Shown one piece after another: positions 52,761-63,991 of a stretch of DNA of 64,000 nucleotides; the first letter of the stretch is position 1, and each line of letters begins with the position of its first letter. Location of the stretch: positions 46,871 to 110,870 of the forward strand of contig NZ_BAOP01000016.1 of the NCBI RefSeq assembly GCF_000344135.1, read 5' to 3'. Position numbers and translations under genes: made by a program. The notes under the pieces were generated by a model that searched no databases, was not told the origin of the DNA, and was given only the letters and a program-made list of their open reading frames with translations. The DNA comes from Gordonia malaquae NBRC 108250 (GTDB lineage: Bacteria > Actinomycetota > Actinomycetes > Mycobacteriales > Mycobacteriaceae).

Positions 52761-53462
52761 TCAGCCCACCGACGATCCCCACGAGCCGTCGGAACTGCCC
52801 AGGGAACTGCCAGTCGGGGTCTTGCAGCCGCGAACCGTGATCGATCGGGGCTTCCAGAACGCCAGTGCCTGAGTCTGCGGGCCGAGGTACACGCGGTACC
52901 GGATCGTGTACGTACCGTCGCTCGTGACCGGAGGGGCCGGGGTGACGGTCCGCAGATCGAACGTGACCTTCGTGGTGTACGGCGTCGTCAGAGCCGAGGC
53001 GTTGAAGTTCGTGTAGACGCCGCCGTACCCGTACCGCTGCTCAGCTGGGAAGTCGGCAGGCACGGCGCTGCGCAGGGATCCGAGGTTCGCCGCTGCGGCC
53101 TCATCGTTCGGCGGCGTGTACCGCCCCACCGCCTCCTTCGCGCCTGCGATCAGCCGCCACGGCGCCGGCAAGGGATTCGGGTAACCGGGATTCCTGTTGT
53201 AGCCACTGATCAATTCGGCGTCGCTGGGCGCCCACGGCTGGTCCTCCTGAGCGAACCAGTAGTCCAGCGTGTACCAGTTGTGGGCATTGGTGTAGTTCTT
53301 CATCGTCAAGGTGACCGTGCACCGCCAGTCGTCGGTGGCGGCTGCCACCCGGATGCCCGATCCGGCGGCAGGCTCCGCGTGAGTGACGGCCGGTACTGCA
53401 GTCGCGGTCGCCGCAAGGGTGAACGCGACGACCGCGATGGAGCACAGACGAGTGAACTTCAT
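52761..53462 (-). CDS. Secreted protein of unknown function
   Basis: The 233-residue protein has a signal peptide (MKFTRLCSIAVVAFTLAATATAVPAVTHA, cleavage after AxA at about residue 29). The mature part has one Cys pair (DWRCTVTLTMKNYTN and VRGCKTPTG, likely a disulfide), many Tyr/Trp residues and a beta-rich look (TIRYRVYLGPQTQALAFWKP). The Ser/Gly-rich tail is short. I do not recognise a family. The ATG has an AGGAGG site that partly belongs to a hairpin. terC lies upstream on the same strand. Confidence 0.75.
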   Translation of the reverse strand: MKFTRLCSIAVVAFTLAATATAVPAVTHAEPAAGSGIRVAAATDDWRCTVTLTMKNYTNAHNWYTLDYWFAQEDQPWAPSDAELISGYNRNPGYPNPLPAPWRLIAGAKEAVGRYTPPNDEAAAANLGSLRSAVPADFPAEQRYGYGGVYTNFNASALTTPYTTKVTFDLRTVTPAPPVTSDGTYTIRYRVYLGPQTQALAFWKPRSITVRGCKTPTGSSLGSSDGSWGSSVG

Positions 53463-53470
53463 GAGGAGCC

Positions 53471-53493
53471 TCCTGGTGGGTCGTCCACCAGGA
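53471..53493 (-). promoter_or_regulatory. Hairpin overlapping the ribosome site of the secreted-protein gene
   Basis: On the plus strand TCCTGGTGG (53471–53479) and CCACCAGGA (53485–53493) form a perfect 9-bp stem with a 5-base loop. On the minus strand the stem's last bases are the first bases of the AGGAGG ribosome site. It could be the terC terminator or a translational control element. Confidence 0.5.
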
Positions 53494-53545
53494 AGCTACG
53501 CCCTCCGTGATCCGACCGTCGCGGAGTCGGAGCAGATTCGTCTGA

Positions 53546-54529
53546 TCAGACCGACGCGTCGCGTCGCTTGGACACCACCAGACTCGCCACGGTGGTCACC
53601 AGTAGGGTGCCGCCGATCACCGCGAGCGAGAGCGGAGTCGAGATCTCCGGGACGTGCACCGACTCGCCTCCGTTGATGAAGCCGAGAGTGTTCTCGTGCA
53701 GTGCGTGCAGCACCAGCTTCACGCCGATGAACGCGAGGATCAACGAGAGTCCGTACGACAGGTAGATCAGCTTGTCGAGCAGTCCGCCGAGCAGGAAGTA
53801 CAGCTGGCGCAGTCCCATCAGCGCGAACGCGTTGGCGGTGAACACCAGGTACGGCTCCTGGGTGAGGCCGTAGATCGCCGGGATCGAGTCGAGCGCGAAG
53901 AGCACGTCGGTGAAGCCGATGACCACCAAGACCAGCAGCAGCGGGGTGATCATGCGCTTGCCGTCGACCTTGGTGATCAGACGGTCGCCGTCGTAGGTGT
54001 CAGAGGTCCGGAAGAACTTCTTGACCATTCGTTCGAGGCGGCCTTCGCGCTCCTTCTCGTGCTCGACGGGCGCGTCGCTCTCGGTGAGCAGCTTAACGGC
54101 GGTGAGCAGCAGGAACAGCCCGAACAGGTAGAACACCCAACTGTAGGTGTTGATCGCGGCCGCACCGACTGCGATGAACGCGCCGCGCATCACGAGCGCC
54201 ATCACGATGCCGAGCAGGAGGACCTTCTGCTGGTAGATCTTCGGGACCGCGAACTTCGCCATGATGACGACGAACACGAACAGGTTGTCGACCGACAGCG
54301 CCTTCTCCGTGACGTACCCGGCGAAGTACTCCCCGCCGTACACTCCGCCCCACTCCCACCACACGAATCCGCCGAAGGCGATGGCGATGGCGATGTAGAC
54401 AGCCGACCAGAATCCCGACTCACGGAGTGTCGGTTCGTGCGGCGTGCGGACGTGGGCGAAGAAGTCGAAGACGAAGAGCCCCAGAATCACCAACCCGGTG
54501 ACGATCCAGGTGGTCAGAGAAACATGCAT
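53546..54529 (-). CDS. terC: TerC-family membrane protein (probable manganese exporter)
   Basis: The 327-residue protein has nine or so hydrophobic segments and the TerC signatures EKALSVDNLFVFVVIM and GFTDVLFALDSIPAIYGLT, whose acidic residues lie in the membrane. A charged loop of about 50 residues (EHEKEREGRLERMVKKFFRTSD) splits the two halves. TerC proteins export or handle Mn(II). The ATG follows GGAGG by eight bases. A yybP-ykoY-like riboswitch lies in the leader, strongly supporting a manganese role. Confidence 0.93.
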   Translation of the reverse strand: MHVSLTTWIVTGLVILGLFVFDFFAHVRTPHEPTLRESGFWSAVYIAIAIAFGGFVWWEWGGVYGGEYFAGYVTEKALSVDNLFVFVVIMAKFAVPKIYQQKVLLLGIVMALVMRGAFIAVGAAAINTYSWVFYLFGLFLLLTAVKLLTESDAPVEHEKEREGRLERMVKKFFRTSDTYDGDRLITKVDGKRMITPLLLVLVVIGFTDVLFALDSIPAIYGLTQEPYLVFTANAFALMGLRQLYFLLGGLLDKLIYLSYGLSLILAFIGVKLVLHALHENTLGFINGGESVHVPEISTPLSLAVIGGTLLVTTVASLVVSKRRDASV

Positions 54530-54564
54530 GAAAAAACCTCCAGCGTTCAGCTCGATTGAGCGAT

Positions 54565-54692
54565 GCTGGAGGTCTCTCCCACCGTCATCGGAGTGACGGC
54601 GGCGCTCCGGGAGCGAGCCCGACATCCGATCGGCGGATGTCCGCGGCACGTCCGTATTGACGGAGACGCCATAGGTAAGGGGATACTCCCCT
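54565..54692 (-). promoter_or_regulatory. yybP-ykoY-type manganese riboswitch upstream of terC
   Basis: On the minus strand the leader begins AGGGGAGTATCCCC and ends with GGGAGAGACCTCCAGC, the two conserved ends of the yybP-ykoY element as I recall it. Between them are hairpins with arms GGACATCC/GGATGTC and CCGTC-containing stems (CGTCAATACGGACG). Members sense Mn(II) and turn on exporters. The element ends 36 bases before the terC start codon. Confidence 0.75.
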
Positions 54693-54703
54693 CCTGATCA
54701 CCG

Positions 54704-57523
54704 TCAGTCTAGCGAACCGTCGTCGGACCCGCCACCGGTGATGGATGCGATCACCCCGGCCAGGTCCTCCGGCTTCACCAGAACGTCGCGCGCCTTGGAT
54801 CCCTCGCTCGGCCCGACGACCCCGCGTGTCTCCATCAAGTCCATGAGTCGTCCGGCCTTCGCGAAGCCGACGCGCAGCTTGCGCTGCAGCATCGACGTCG
54901 ACCCGAACTGGCTGGACACGACGAGTTCGATCGCCTGCAGCAGGTCGTCGAGATCGTTGCCGATGTCGGAGTCGATCTCCTTCTTGTCCGACGCCTTGGC
55001 GGAGGTCACGCCCTCGGTGTACTCGGGCTCCGACTGCTCCTTGGTGAACTCGACGACCGCCGAGATCTCCTCGTCGGTGATGAACGCACCCTGCATGCGG
55101 ATGGGCTTGTTGGCGCCCATCGGCAGGAACAGTCCGTCGCCCATGCCGATGAGCTTCTCTGCGCCCGGCTGGTCGAGGATCACGCGGGAGTCCGTGAGCG
55201 AACTCGTCGCGAAGGCCAGTCGTGACGGCACGTTCGTCTTGATCAGACCGGTCACGACGTCGACCGACGGGCGCTGGGTGGCCAAGACCAGGTGGATGCC
55301 GGCTGCACGCGCCTTCTGCGTGATGCGGACGATCGCGTCCTCCACATCGCGCGGCGCGGTCATCATCAGATCGGCGAGCTCGTCGACGATCGCCACGATG
55401 TAGGGGTACGGCTTGTACACGCGCTCGGAGCCCAGCGGTGTGCTGATCTCACCCGACCGCACCTTCTCGTTGAAGTCGTTGATGTGACGCACCCGGGACA
55501 TCTTCATGTCCATGTAGCGCTGTTCCATCTCCTCGACGAGCCATGCGAGCGCCGCGGCAGCCTTCTTCGGCTCGGTGATGATCGGCGTGATGAGGTGCGG
55601 AACACCCTCGTACGGCGTCAATTCGACCATCTTCGGGTCGATCAGGATCATCCGAACGTCTTCGGGCGTCGCGCGGGTCAGCAGCGACACGAGCATCGAG
55701 TTGACGAAGCTCGACTTGCCCGAGCCGGTGGAACCGGCGACCAACAGGTGCGGCATCTTCGCCAGATTGGCACTGACGAAATCACCTTCGATGTCCTTGC
55801 CGAGGCCGATGATCAACGGGTGATCGTCACGCCTGGTGCTCGGCGCGTCGAGGACGTCGGCCAGGCGCACCATTTCGCGGTCGGAGTTGGGCACCTCGAT
55901 GCCGACGGCCGACTTGCCGGGGATCGGCGCCAGCAGGCGCACGTTGTCGGTCGCGACCGCGTATGCGATGTTGCGCTGCAGCTGCGTGATCTTCTCGACC
56001 TTCACCGCGGGTCCGAGCTCGACCTCGTAGCGCGTGACAGTCGGGCCCCTGGTGTAGCCGGTCACGGCCGCGTCGACCTTGAACTGTTCGAGGACGGAGT
56101 TGATCCGGTCGATCATGTCTTCGTTGGCCGAGCTCCCCGTCTTCGGCGGGTCTCCCGCGATCAGCAGATCGGCGGGCGGTAGTTCGTAACCGCTGTCGTT
56201 CGCACGCGGCGCTGCGGGAGCGCGAGGTGCGGGCGGCGGAGTCGGCGCCGGCTCACGACGCGCGGGACGTCGACGCGGCGCGGGTTCGGCAACCGGAGCG
56301 GGTACGGGATCCAGGTCCGCGAGCGGCCCGATCGGCTCGGTGATCTGTGTGTCGGGCAGGATCGGCTCGGTCACCAGATCCGGCATGTGCGCGTCACGGT
56401 CCTCCCCCGCGGTGCGCCGACCCGACACCGACGGCGACGTCCGAGACGCGCGGTCGTGGTCCGCACGACTGCTCGTCCGAGTGGGCCGCTCCCGCGTCGG
56501 CCGGTCGCCGCGTGCGCGTCGCTCCTGTGGCTGACGACGCTCGTCGGGCGGGTAGTTGTCGTACGGATCGCCGTAACCGTCGTCGGCGTCGTCGAACGAG
56601 TCGCCGATGTCGAACGGAGCCGGGTCCGGCGAGGCGTCGACATCGTCGTCTGCGATGTCGTCCTCGTACTCGTCGTAGTCGTCGTACTCGTCGTCGTAGT
56701 AATCGTCGTCGCCGTAGCGGTAGTCGCGGCCGAGTCCGAGGTACTCCTGTGCGCCGTGGATCACGTCGCGCAGCGTGCGGCCGCTGAATGCGAGCACGCC
56801 GAACGCAGCGGCCACCAGGTACACCGGAACCGACAGCCACACGGTGACCGCATCGGTGAGTGGACCGCCTACCGCGTAGCCCGCGAAGCCCGCCGCGTCG
56901 GCTCGGCCGTCGTAGTCGCGGGGTGCGCCCTGAATCAGATGCGTCATCCCGAGTACAGCGATGGAGAGCAGCACAGTGCCGCCGACATTGCGCAGACGGC
57001 GGTCCGGGTTCGGCGCGAAACGCATCAGGCACACCGCGAGCGCCAGGTGGGCCACGGGCACCGCGTACGCGAGCGATCCGACGCAGGCCCTGATCAGGGT
57101 GTCGATGAACGCACCGACCGGTCCGAGCGCATGGAACCAGACTCCGACGGCGGCGACGACTCCGAGCAACAGAATCGCCAGCGCCACCCCGTCGCGCCGG
57201 GCCGACGGTTCGTCATCGCGGTGCGACCCGACTCGCGCGAGGTTCCCGATCCCCTTGGCGAGCATGGTCCACGCGGATGCGGCGCCGTGGCCGACAGTCA
57301 CAACGACAGACGGACGATGCAGGTCCTGAGACTTGGCAGGAGTGCGCGGCGCCTGCCGACCCGCGGGCGCCTTGCGTGCGCGCGACTGCGGCTGCCCGCC
57401 GCGACCCTTCTGTGCACGATCCTTCTGCGGTTGCCGATTGCTTGCGGGCTTCCGGCTCGCAGCCGCCCGAGGCGTGGAGGTGCCGGCAGCCGCACGTCGA
57501 CGCGTGGTTGCTTGAGAAGCCAT
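54704..57523 (-). CDS. ftsK: DNA translocase FtsK/SpoIIIE
   Basis: The 939-residue protein has a basic N-terminus, four transmembrane helices (about residues 115–260), an acidic and Arg-rich linker (an Asp/Tyr/Glu run near 280, then [12 protein letters not shown]), and the motor domain: Walker [12 protein letters not shown], Walker [26 protein letters not shown]. The C-terminal gamma winged helix ([26 protein letters not shown]) reads KOPS sites. It clears chromosome termini at the septum. TAGTCT lies six bases before the ATG, so the mRNA may be leaderless. Confidence 0.96.
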   Translation of the reverse strand: MASQATTRRRAAAGTSTPRAAASRKPASNRQPQKDRAQKGRGGQPQSRARKAPAGRQAPRTPAKSQDLHRPSVVVTVGHGAASAWTMLAKGIGNLARVGSHRDDEPSARRDGVALAILLLGVVAAVGVWFHALGPVGAFIDTLIRACVGSLAYAVPVAHLALAVCLMRFAPNPDRRLRNVGGTVLLSIAVLGMTHLIQGAPRDYDGRADAAGFAGYAVGGPLTDAVTVWLSVPVYLVAAAFGVLAFSGRTLRDVIHGAQEYLGLGRDYRYGDDDYYDDEYDDYDEYEDDIADDDVDASPDPAPFDIGDSFDDADDGYGDPYDNYPPDERRQPQERRARGDRPTRERPTRTSSRADHDRASRTSPSVSGRRTAGEDRDAHMPDLVTEPILPDTQITEPIGPLADLDPVPAPVAEPAPRRRPARREPAPTPPPAPRAPAAPRANDSGYELPPADLLIAGDPPKTGSSANEDMIDRINSVLEQFKVDAAVTGYTRGPTVTRYEVELGPAVKVEKITQLQRNIAYAVATDNVRLLAPIPGKSAVGIEVPNSDREMVRLADVLDAPSTRRDDHPLIIGLGKDIEGDFVSANLAKMPHLLVAGSTGSGKSSFVNSMLVSLLTRATPEDVRMILIDPKMVELTPYEGVPHLITPIITEPKKAAAALAWLVEEMEQRYMDMKMSRVRHINDFNEKVRSGEISTPLGSERVYKPYPYIVAIVDELADLMMTAPRDVEDAIVRITQKARAAGIHLVLATQRPSVDVVTGLIKTNVPSRLAFATSSLTDSRVILDQPGAEKLIGMGDGLFLPMGANKPIRMQGAFITDEEISAVVEFTKEQSEPEYTEGVTSAKASDKKEIDSDIGNDLDDLLQAIELVVSSQFGSTSMLQRKLRVGFAKAGRLMDLMETRGVVGPSEGSKARDVLVKPEDLAGVIASITGGGSDDGSLD

Positions 57524-57620
57524 GGGTCCAGACTAGTGCCCCTGCGTCACAACAGTCACACCCGCAACACCGGAACGGCACAGGTCGTGTTCTTTTCGTG
57601 ACGTTGAGGCCTCGCCGGCG

Positions 57621-58253
57621 TCAGACGGACCGTTCGCTCTTCCGGACGGCGTCGACCGCAGCCTGCGGTCCGGTCACCGTCACGTCGACGGGCGCGCGAC
57701 CGAATGCGAAGAGCAGCAATTCGCCGACCGAGCCGGTCACGGCGACCGATTCCCCACGACCGACGGTCAACAGTTCCCGCCCGTCCGGCGACCCGAGGGT
57801 CACTCTCGCAGGCGCCTTCGCCAGCGTGAGACGTCCCACCAGCGACAGCGGAGTCTCCAGCGCCCGGTTCATCGCCGACGACAGTTTCCGCGGCAGGAAC
57901 GGGCCCGTGGGGTCCGCTCCCCCGCGCAGCAGATCCTCGTGATGGACGAACATCTCAGCGAGGTTGAGCACCGAGTCGAGCGGCCGGAACGGCGAGTACC
58001 AGGGCGGACCGTCGAGCACCGTCCGCATCAGCACCGGCCACGGCTTCGCCGCATACGACGCCTCGACCGACCGAGCGTGCCCGGACAGCGGAGGAAGGAT
58101 CATCGCGGCCGCCGCGTCGAGGCGTCGCTCCCGGATGGCGAGGTGGACGGCCAGGTCACGGGCCGTCCAACCCTCACACATCGTCGGAGCGTCGGGACCG
58201 ACGTTCCGGAGCGTCGCGACGAGAGCCGCGCGTTCGTCTCGGGCGAGGGACAC
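57621..58253 (-). CDS. TIGR03085-type DinB-like metal-binding protein
   Basis: The 210-residue protein has the mycothiol-dependent maleylpyruvate-isomerase-like N-terminus: TMCEGWTARDLAVHLAIRERRLDAA, with a metal-type His, and a second MFVHHEDLLRG motif. Together these form the DinB/MDMPI three-His pattern. The C-terminal domain (VAVTGSVGELLLFAFGR) resembles the SCP-2-like half. Actinobacterial members of this family are of unknown function; a mycothiol link is inferred from the family. The GTG start is two bases after the rnj stop and follows GGAGA. Confidence 0.8.
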   Translation of the reverse strand: MSLARDERAALVATLRNVGPDAPTMCEGWTARDLAVHLAIRERRLDAAAAMILPPLSGHARSVEASYAAKPWPVLMRTVLDGPPWYSPFRPLDSVLNLAEMFVHHEDLLRGGADPTGPFLPRKLSSAMNRALETPLSLVGRLTLAKAPARVTLGSPDGRELLTVGRGESVAVTGSVGELLLFAFGRAPVDVTVTGPQAAVDAVRKSERSV

Positions 58254-58255
58254 CG

Positions 58256-60070
58256 CTAGTCGTCTCCGACGGCGATCACGGTCGGCACGATCATCGGTCG
58301 GCGGCGGTACTTGCCCGCCACCCAGCGGCCGACCACTCGGCGGACGGCCTGTGCGATCCGGTGCGTGTCGGTGACGCCTTCGTTGGCGAGTTCGGTGAGC
58401 GTCTTCTCCACCAGCACGACGGCCTCGGCGAGCGCTGTCGGGTCGTCGGAGAAGCCTCGGCCGTCCACCTTCGGGGCGCTGACCGCGACACCGGTCGTGG
58501 TGTCGACGGCGACGGAGATCGAGATGAATCCCCCCTCACCGAGAACGAGGCGATCGGACAGAGTGGAGTCGCCGACGTCGCCGACGGACAGCCCGTCGAC
58601 GTAGACGTGACCCACCGGCACCCGGCCGGTGATCTGCGCGCGACCGTCGACGAGGTCGACCACCACGCCGTCCTCTGCCAACACGATGCGGTCGGAGGGC
58701 ACGCCCGTGGCCTCGGCGAGTGCCGCGTTGGCGCGCAGGTGCCGCCATTCCCCGTGAACCGGCATCGCGTTGGACGGCCGGACCGCGTTGTACAGGTACA
58801 GCAGTTCGCCCGCGGACGCGTGGCCCGACACGTGAACCTTGGCGCTGGCCTGCGTGATGACGGTTGCGCCGCGCTTCGCAAGCCCGTTGACCACGGCGAA
58901 CACCGAGTTCTCGTTGCCGGGGATCAACGACGACGCGAGGACGACGAGGTCATCGGCGCGCACGTTGATCTGCCGGTGCTCACCACGAGCCATCCGGGAC
59001 AGCGCAGACAGCGGCTCTCCCTGCGAGCCGGTCGAGATCAGGACGAGGCGGTGGTCGGGCAGGGTGGCGGCCGTGTCCATGTCGACGACGACACCCTCGG
59101 GCACCGACAGGTAGCCGAGATCCTGCGCGATCTGCATGTTGCGGACCATCGAACGACCCACGAACGTGACGCGGCGGCCGTGGCGGTGCGCGACGTCGAC
59201 GATCTGCTGGATGCGGTGGACGTGGCTCGCGAACGACGCGACGATGACCCGCTGTTTGGCCTTGCCGATCACGTTGTCGAGGACGCCGCCGATGTCGCGC
59301 TCGGGCGTCACGAAGCCGGGGACCTCGGCGTTTGTGGAATCGACGAGGAAGAGATCGACGCCCTCGTCACCGAGTCGCGAGAAGCCCGCGAGGTCGGTGA
59401 GGCGGCCGTCGAGCGGCAGCTGATCGAGCTTGATGTCGCCGGTGTGCAGCACGAGGCCTGCGGGAGTGCGGATCGCAACGGCCACGGCGTCCGGGATCGA
59501 GTGGTTGACTGCGAAGAACTCGCAGTCGAAGGCGCCGAAGTCCTGGCGGTCGCCCTCGGCGACCTGGATGAGCTTCGGCCGCAGACGGTGCTCGCGGCAT
59601 TTCGCGGCGACCAGTGCCAGGGTGAATCGCGAACCGACGACGGGGATGTCGGAGCGGAGCTTCAGCAGGAACGGGACGGCGCCGATGTGATCCTCGTGGC
59701 CGTGTGTCAGGACGACGGCCTCAATGTCGTCGGTGCGTCCCTCGAGGTAACTGAAGTCGGGAAGGATCAAGTCGACGCCCGGCTGCTGGTCTTCGGGGAA
59801 GAGCACACCGCAGTCGACGATGAGCAGCTTGCCGTCGTACTCGAAGACCGTCATGTTGCGGCCGATCTCGCCGATGCCGCCGAGTGCGACAACGCGGAGG
59901 CCGCCCTTGACCAGTGGCTTCGGCGCGGTCAGGCGGTCGATGATGTCGCCGGTGACCCCGATGCCCGTCGCCTCGGGAACGGCGGGGCCGGCCTTCTTCG
60001 TGGGCTTCTGGGTCTCGCTCGGAGGTCCTGCCGGACGTCCGGCGCGACGACGACGCTGTGAGCCTGCCAT
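58256..60070 (-). CDS. rnj: Ribonuclease J
   Basis: The 604-residue protein has a basic Gly/Pro N-terminal extension of about 45 residues, then the metallo-beta-lactamase core with THGHEDHIGAVPF, HTGDIKLDQLPLDGR and VDSTNAEVPGF, the beta-CASP domain (FVGRSMVRNMQIAQDLGY) and SGHASAGELLYLYNAVRPSNAMPVHGEWRHL. RNase J is a 5'–3' exo- and endonuclease for mRNA turnover and rRNA maturation. It follows dapA with a single base between stop and start, and the pair is conserved in mycobacteria. Confidence 0.96.
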   Translation of the reverse strand: MAGSQRRRRAGRPAGPPSETQKPTKKAGPAVPEATGIGVTGDIIDRLTAPKPLVKGGLRVVALGGIGEIGRNMTVFEYDGKLLIVDCGVLFPEDQQPGVDLILPDFSYLEGRTDDIEAVVLTHGHEDHIGAVPFLLKLRSDIPVVGSRFTLALVAAKCREHRLRPKLIQVAEGDRQDFGAFDCEFFAVNHSIPDAVAVAIRTPAGLVLHTGDIKLDQLPLDGRLTDLAGFSRLGDEGVDLFLVDSTNAEVPGFVTPERDIGGVLDNVIGKAKQRVIVASFASHVHRIQQIVDVAHRHGRRVTFVGRSMVRNMQIAQDLGYLSVPEGVVVDMDTAATLPDHRLVLISTGSQGEPLSALSRMARGEHRQINVRADDLVVLASSLIPGNENSVFAVVNGLAKRGATVITQASAKVHVSGHASAGELLYLYNAVRPSNAMPVHGEWRHLRANAALAEATGVPSDRIVLAEDGVVVDLVDGRAQITGRVPVGHVYVDGLSVGDVGDSTLSDRLVLGEGGFISISVAVDTTTGVAVSAPKVDGRGFSDDPTALAEAVVLVEKTLTELANEGVTDTHRIAQAVRRVVGRWVAGKYRRRPMIVPTVIAVGDD

Positions 60071-60071
60071 G

Positions 60072-61765
<1,694 letters not shown>

Positions 61766-61849
61766 CGTTGGACTCCTGACAAGCGGATCTGCGGTCCGGC
61801 GAGTGCCGGACCCTGTCGCGCCATTGTCCCGCAGCGTCGGACGCAGGCG

Positions 61850-63085
61850 TCAGCCGACCCAGTCGATCAGCGCGATCGCGACGTCTTCGTTCGCCAGCAG
61901 CGAGAAATGATGGGCGCGGTCGAGGTGCACTCCGTTTGCGGGGTCGAATCCGATCCGGCGGGCGCGGTTCTCCCCACTCGCACTCGGCCGCAGGACGAGC
62001 CCGTCGCCGATGAGACGGCCGATCGGGTTGCGCGGCGAGCGAGTGATCGTCGCCGACGCGAAGTAGTGATCAACGCCGGGGAGCAGCGGAATCTCCTGGG
62101 CGATCGCCGCGCCGAGTTCGTCGGGGTCGCGGTTCTCCCAGTCTGCGTCGACGAGGCTGCCTCCGCGCAGATCCCGGATGCCGGCACTCCGCCGCCGCAG
62201 GAGCGTGCCGAACGACGCTGTCTCACGGAACGCCAGCAGCGCGGCGCTGCCGTAGTGGGCGAGGCTCTCCAGCGGCGCGCCCAGGTGTGGAGTTCCGAGG
62301 CTCGCCGTGGCGGTGACGTGGCGGACCCAGCCATGGCCGACCTGATCGGCGTGATGAACGGCACTGCGCACCACCAGTCCGCCCATCGAGTGTCCAACGA
62401 GAATGATCTGCTCGACGTCGACGGGCCAGTCCTGCACGAGTCGGTCGAGACGCTGCGCGAGTCCGCGGCCGTTCACCGAGATGTGGCGGCCGGAGTTGTA
62501 TCGGACGTGGACGGGAGTGTGGCCTAGTTCGGCGAACAGCGGCCCGTAGTGCGGCCCCTCCCCGATCTCGAATGCGTGCTCGGTCTCCATCAGTCCATGC
62601 ACGAAGACGATGATCTTGCCCGTCGCCCCCGGATACGCCGCGGCGACCGCATCGTTTCCGAACTCCACCGGGGCGCCGTCCACTCGGAGCGTCACCCCAC
62701 CGTCGGCGAGAACGGACCGACGGTCTGCGAGGTCGTCGCCGATGAGTCCGGTGACCGCCGCGATGACCGTGGCACCGGTTCGGGTGTGCGACGGCGGGAC
62801 CGCGAGCGGCAGGTCGGCGACCGCCCCTCCGACAGTCGCCGCCGTGCCGGTGCTTGCTCGAATCGCCGAGTAGACACCGTCGGTGATCGCGTCGTGCACC
62901 GTCTTGACCGGATCGGACGCTCGGCCCGCGACCAGTCCGACGCAGCGGAACACACGGTCGGAGATGCCGCGATGTGTGCGGTGCACTCCTCCGAATGCGA
63001 CCCCGATCTCGGTGAATGCGAGGTCGGTGAGCGCACGCACTTCGTCGGTGCGAACGTCGGAGAGCGTATCGTGAACTGCGGTCAT
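61850..63085 (-). CDS. Alpha/beta-hydrolase (lipase/PGAP1-like)
   Basis: The 411-residue protein has an N-terminal helical part of about 170 residues (VHDTLSDVRTDEVRALTD…), then a hydrolase domain starting VFVHGLMETEHAFE, with the nucleophile elbow VGHSMGGLVVRSA, Asp candidates near DHYFASATITRSPRNP and the C-terminal His in LDRAHHFSLLANEDV. The order Ser-Asp-His fits esterase/lipase chemistry. No signal peptide is seen. It is divergent from a secreted phosphatase gene across a palindrome. Substrate is unknown. Confidence 0.85.
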   Translation of the reverse strand: MTAVHDTLSDVRTDEVRALTDLAFTEIGVAFGGVHRTHRGISDRVFRCVGLVAGRASDPVKTVHDAITDGVYSAIRASTGTAATVGGAVADLPLAVPPSHTRTGATVIAAVTGLIGDDLADRRSVLADGGVTLRVDGAPVEFGNDAVAAAYPGATGKIIVFVHGLMETEHAFEIGEGPHYGPLFAELGHTPVHVRYNSGRHISVNGRGLAQRLDRLVQDWPVDVEQIILVGHSMGGLVVRSAVHHADQVGHGWVRHVTATASLGTPHLGAPLESLAHYGSAALLAFRETASFGTLLRRRSAGIRDLRGGSLVDADWENRDPDELGAAIAQEIPLLPGVDHYFASATITRSPRNPIGRLIGDGLVLRPSASGENRARRIGFDPANGVHLDRAHHFSLLANEDVAIALIDWVG

Positions 63086-63091
63086 GAGAAT

Positions 63092-63113
63092 TGAGTGTAC
63101 ATGCGTGCACTCA
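63092..63113. promoter_or_regulatory. Inverted repeat between the hydrolase and phosphatase genes
   Basis: The arms TGAGTG (63092–63097) and CACTCA (63108–63113) lie within a near-palindrome TGAGTGTAC-ATGC-GTGCACTCA that has one mismatch. It begins seven bases upstream of the hydrolase start codon and lies 51 bases before the phosphatase start, so a repressor bound here could affect both. No regulator gene is adjacent in the window. Confidence 0.55.
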
Positions 63114-63163
63114 TATTGTCTGCGGGAACAGTTGCCCTGCGCGGGTCGCGGATCAGGTGCATC

Positions 63164-63991
63164 ATGATCGTCGTGAACACTTTCTCCCTCCGTCGTCGTA
63201 CCGCGGCGATCGCGTTGTCCACCTCGCTTCTCGCCGCACCTGTTGCCGCGACCGTTGTCGTCTCGCCCGCGGCGGCGACTCCGGGCGCGAACCCGGCATT
63301 GTCGTCGGCGGTCTTCACACCCGGCCGTGAGATCGGACTGACCGGAACACAGAACACTCGTACTCTCGACGGCTACCGAGGGCTCGGCGGCAAGCACGTC
63401 AACGATCGCGTCCTGCGCAGCGACAATCTCTCGAAGATCACCGCAGCCGACACGCGCAAGCTCACCAAGCGTCACGTCACGACCATCGTCGATCTGCGCA
63501 CTGGACTCGAGAAGCGTTTCCAGGCGAACCGATCCGTTCCCGGCGCCCGCACGGTGAACGCCGACGTCCTCGGCGGACTGCCGCCGATCGCTCTCGTCGA
63601 CCTGAAGAAGGCCTACTCCGCTTTTGTCACCGACAAGCAGGCCCGCACCGAGATCCGCCGTGCACTCCTCGCGATCAAATCGACGGCCGCACGTGGACAG
63701 ACGACGCTGTTCCACTGCTCAGCGGGCAAGGACCGCACCGGCTGGGTGTCCGCAACACTGCTGACGATCCTCGGCGTCGACCGCGGAACGATCAAGGCAG
63801 ACTTCCTCGCCTCGAACCGATTCCGTCACGCATCGCCGAACGACGTCCTCAACGGAGTCAACATCGGCCTGCTGAACACGTCTTTCGCGGCGGCGAACCG
63901 CAAGTACGGCTCGATGGACGGCTACATCCGCAAGGGTCTGCGCCTGACCGACGCCGACATCAACTCTCTCCGCGCCAGCCTCCTGCGCTGA
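63164..63991 (+). CDS. Secreted tyrosine/lipid phosphatase (PtpB-like)
   Basis: The 275-residue protein has a signal peptide (RRRTAAIALSTSLLAAPVAATVVVSPAAA, cleavage at about residue 38). The P-loop HCSAGKDRTGWV is the PtpB-type signature, and LRSDNLSKITAADTRKL and TTIVDLRT are typical of that family. M. tuberculosis PtpB is secreted and hydrolyses phosphotyrosine and phosphoinositides; a similar extracellular role is inferred. The ATG follows AGGTG; a GTG three codons later is possible. Three residues after the last helix the gene ends, nine bases before the window edge. Confidence 0.88.
   Translation: MIVVNTFSLRRRTAAIALSTSLLAAPVAATVVVSPAAATPGANPALSSAVFTPGREIGLTGTQNTRTLDGYRGLGGKHVNDRVLRSDNLSKITAADTRKLTKRHVTTIVDLRTGLEKRFQANRSVPGARTVNADVLGGLPPIALVDLKKAYSAFVTDKQARTEIRRALLAIKSTAARGQTTLFHCSAGKDRTGWVSATLLTILGVDRGTIKADFLASNRFRHASPNDVLNGVNIGLLNTSFAAANRKYGSMDGYIRKGLRLTDADINSLRASLLR

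Noticed and set aside
58361..60061. A 566-codon open frame on the plus strand opposite rnj
   Set aside because: Composition is that of antisense to RNase J, and the rnj motifs are complete on the other strand.
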